Source: Dickeya lacustris (GTDB lineage Bacteria > Pseudomonadota > Gammaproteobacteria > Enterobacterales > Enterobacteriaceae). From it: DNA of 64,000 nucleotides. The stretch covers positions 1,612,001-1,676,000 of the forward strand of contig NZ_CP114280.1 in NCBI RefSeq assembly GCF_029635795.1, written 5' to 3'. The notes beneath the pieces are model-generated. The model was given only the letters and a program-made list of their open reading frames with translations. It was not told where the DNA came from and searched no databases. Of this stretch, positions 63,278 to 64,000 are shown one piece after another (position 1 is the first letter of the stretch; each line of letters opens with the position of its first letter). The position numbers and the translations under genes were made by a program.

Positions 63278-63427
63278 GGTAAAAAACCTCAATTTTTATA
63301 TGGATTACCAGAATCAGGGCGAACTTGAGGAGTTGTTTTATACGCAATCTAAGGCCCCATGACAGGAACCAGAATGACGAACAAAAACGAAAAATAACGC
63401 ATGCAGGCAGCGTGCCTGTCGCAACTC

Positions 63428-63582
63428 GTTACTCTCTCCCATCCGGACTATTACCGTCGGCCCCGGAATTTCACCGGATCTGCTGACCTCAGGCAACAGC
63501 CTGAGCGCTCGCGGGCTTCCAGTAAGCGATGAGCTTGAACTGGTTTACCGCCGGTGGGGAATTACGCCCCGCCCTGAGAATA
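63428..63582 (-). ncRNA. FMN riboswitch (RFN element) of ribB
   Basis: On the minus strand the element runs from about 63582 to 63428. It shows the conserved blocks GGGCGGGG, AATTCCCCACCGGCGGTAA, AAGCCCGCGAGCG, GATCCGGTGAAATTCCGGGG, CCGACGGTAATAGTCCGGAT and GGGAGAGAGTAACG, which form the six-arm FMN aptamer. About 150 nt separate it from the ribB start, room for an expression platform. Confidence 0.96.
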
Positions 63583-63744
63583 AGCGCAATTACTATAACG
63601 CTAACCGACGATTCCGGCAATCAATAAGCCCGCGTAAAGATCGCAAAATTCACACAATCAAAATCACTTTTTGTTTATACCAGACCGGTCAGGCAGTACA
63701 CTTGAGACTGTCCGCGATATCGTCAAACCATTCAGGAAAGCGTC

Positions 63745-64000
63745 ATGATTGACCCGAAAAAATTAGAGCAAATTGCCCGTCAGGTGCAGGAATCCATGCC
63801 AAAAGGCATCCGGGAATTTGGCGAAGATGTGGAGAAAAAAATTCGTCAGGTGTTGCAGTCGCAGTTAGGCAAACTCGATCTGGTCAGCCGCGAAGAATTT
63901 GATATCCAAACGCAGGTGCTGCTGCGTTCGCGCGAAAAGCTCGCCCAACTGGAGCAACGTTTGGCGGCGCTGGAAGCGAAAACCACCGCCACTGAACAGG
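63745..64000 (+). CDS. ubiK: UbiK (YqiC) ubiquinone biosynthesis accessory factor, 5' part
   Basis: The first 85 codons of UbiK, cut by the window edge. It begins [20 protein letters not shown], with an amphipathic N-terminal helix, and continues into the coiled coil [20 protein letters not shown] and [11 protein letters not shown]. UbiK binds UbiJ and lipids and supports aerobic ubiquinone synthesis. The divergent position next to the ribB riboswitch is the normal enterobacterial arrangement. The ATG at 63745 follows AGGAAAG. Confidence 0.93.
   Translation, partial: MIDPKKLEQIARQVQESMPKGIREFGEDVEKKIRQVLQSQLGKLDLVSREEFDIQTQVLLRSREKLAQLEQRLAALEAKTTATEQ

Overview
The window looks like a chromosomal piece of a plant-associated member of Enterobacterales, most likely Pectobacteriaceae (Dickeya, Musicola, Brenneria or a relative). 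The basis is the ribB / FMN riboswitch / ubiK arrangement, enterobacterial BtsS, BtsT, FumA, AlkB, YgfF, YqhA and MdtG proteins that align almost end to end with what I remember of their E. coli counterparts, and a rhamnogalacturonate lyase gene (rhiE) typical of pectinolytic soft-rot bacteria. No tRNA, rRNA, CRISPR array, prophage or insertion sequence was found.

Layout. 0.4-2 kb: an AraC-type regulator divergent from a PEBP-family secreted protein. 2-8.3 kb: a pyruvate-scavenging locus on the minus strand holding the sensor pair btsS-btsR, its target transporter btsT with candidate BtsR sites, yjiX and the COG0523 GTPase yjiA. 8.6-20.5 kb: a complete type 1 fimbrial (fim) locus on the minus strand. 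It has a fimE-like recombinase, a 326-bp invertible switch that lies in the OFF orientation here, fimA, fimI-like, fimC, fimD, fimF, fimG and fimH, then a LuxR-HTH/EAL gene resembling fimK, a second fimH with a frameshift, and a fimB-like recombinase at the far end. 21-24.5 kb: azoR, an alpha/beta hydrolase and a YciI-like gene with GlxA-type and HxlR-type regulators. 24.7-32 kb: an RND efflux pump and adaptor, a two-component system and a divergent MipA/OmpV protein. 32-37.7 kb: an SDR reductase, a split-barrel protein, a BisC-like molybdoenzyme and yqhA. 38-43.6 kb: rhiE (frameshifted), ygfF, and a three-gene set of regulator, queuosine-precursor transporter and queF. 43.7-51.2 kb: dmlR/dmlA, two paralogous secreted esterases, an azuC-like small protein gene, mdtG and a LysR gene. 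51.7-56.9 kb: a periplasmic flavin reductase module (NrfC-like, NrfD-like, MFS transporter, FMN-carrier, FAD flavoprotein). 57-64 kb: alkB, a PACE exporter with LysR regulator, fumarase A, tehB, ribB with its FMN riboswitch, and the start of ubiK.

How the genes work together: the pyruvate locus couples sensing to uptake; the fim locus makes phase-variable mannose-type adhesins; the efflux block is a self-contained sensor/pump unit; dmlA, fumA and the flavin reductase module are linked by C4-acid and anaerobic metabolism, though their joint action is only inferred.

The most unusual observation is a recurring pattern of short tandem repeats (10-18 bp, 2-6 copies) placed at or just after stop codons. 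Several repeat units include a copy of the stop codon itself. It occurs at yjiX, btsT, fimA, fimI-like, the split-barrel gene, rhiE, dmlR, an esterase gene and an MFS gene. Three genes (second fimH, rhiE, nrfD-like) carry single-base frameshifts, two of them in homopolymers, which are either phase variation, decay or assembly error.
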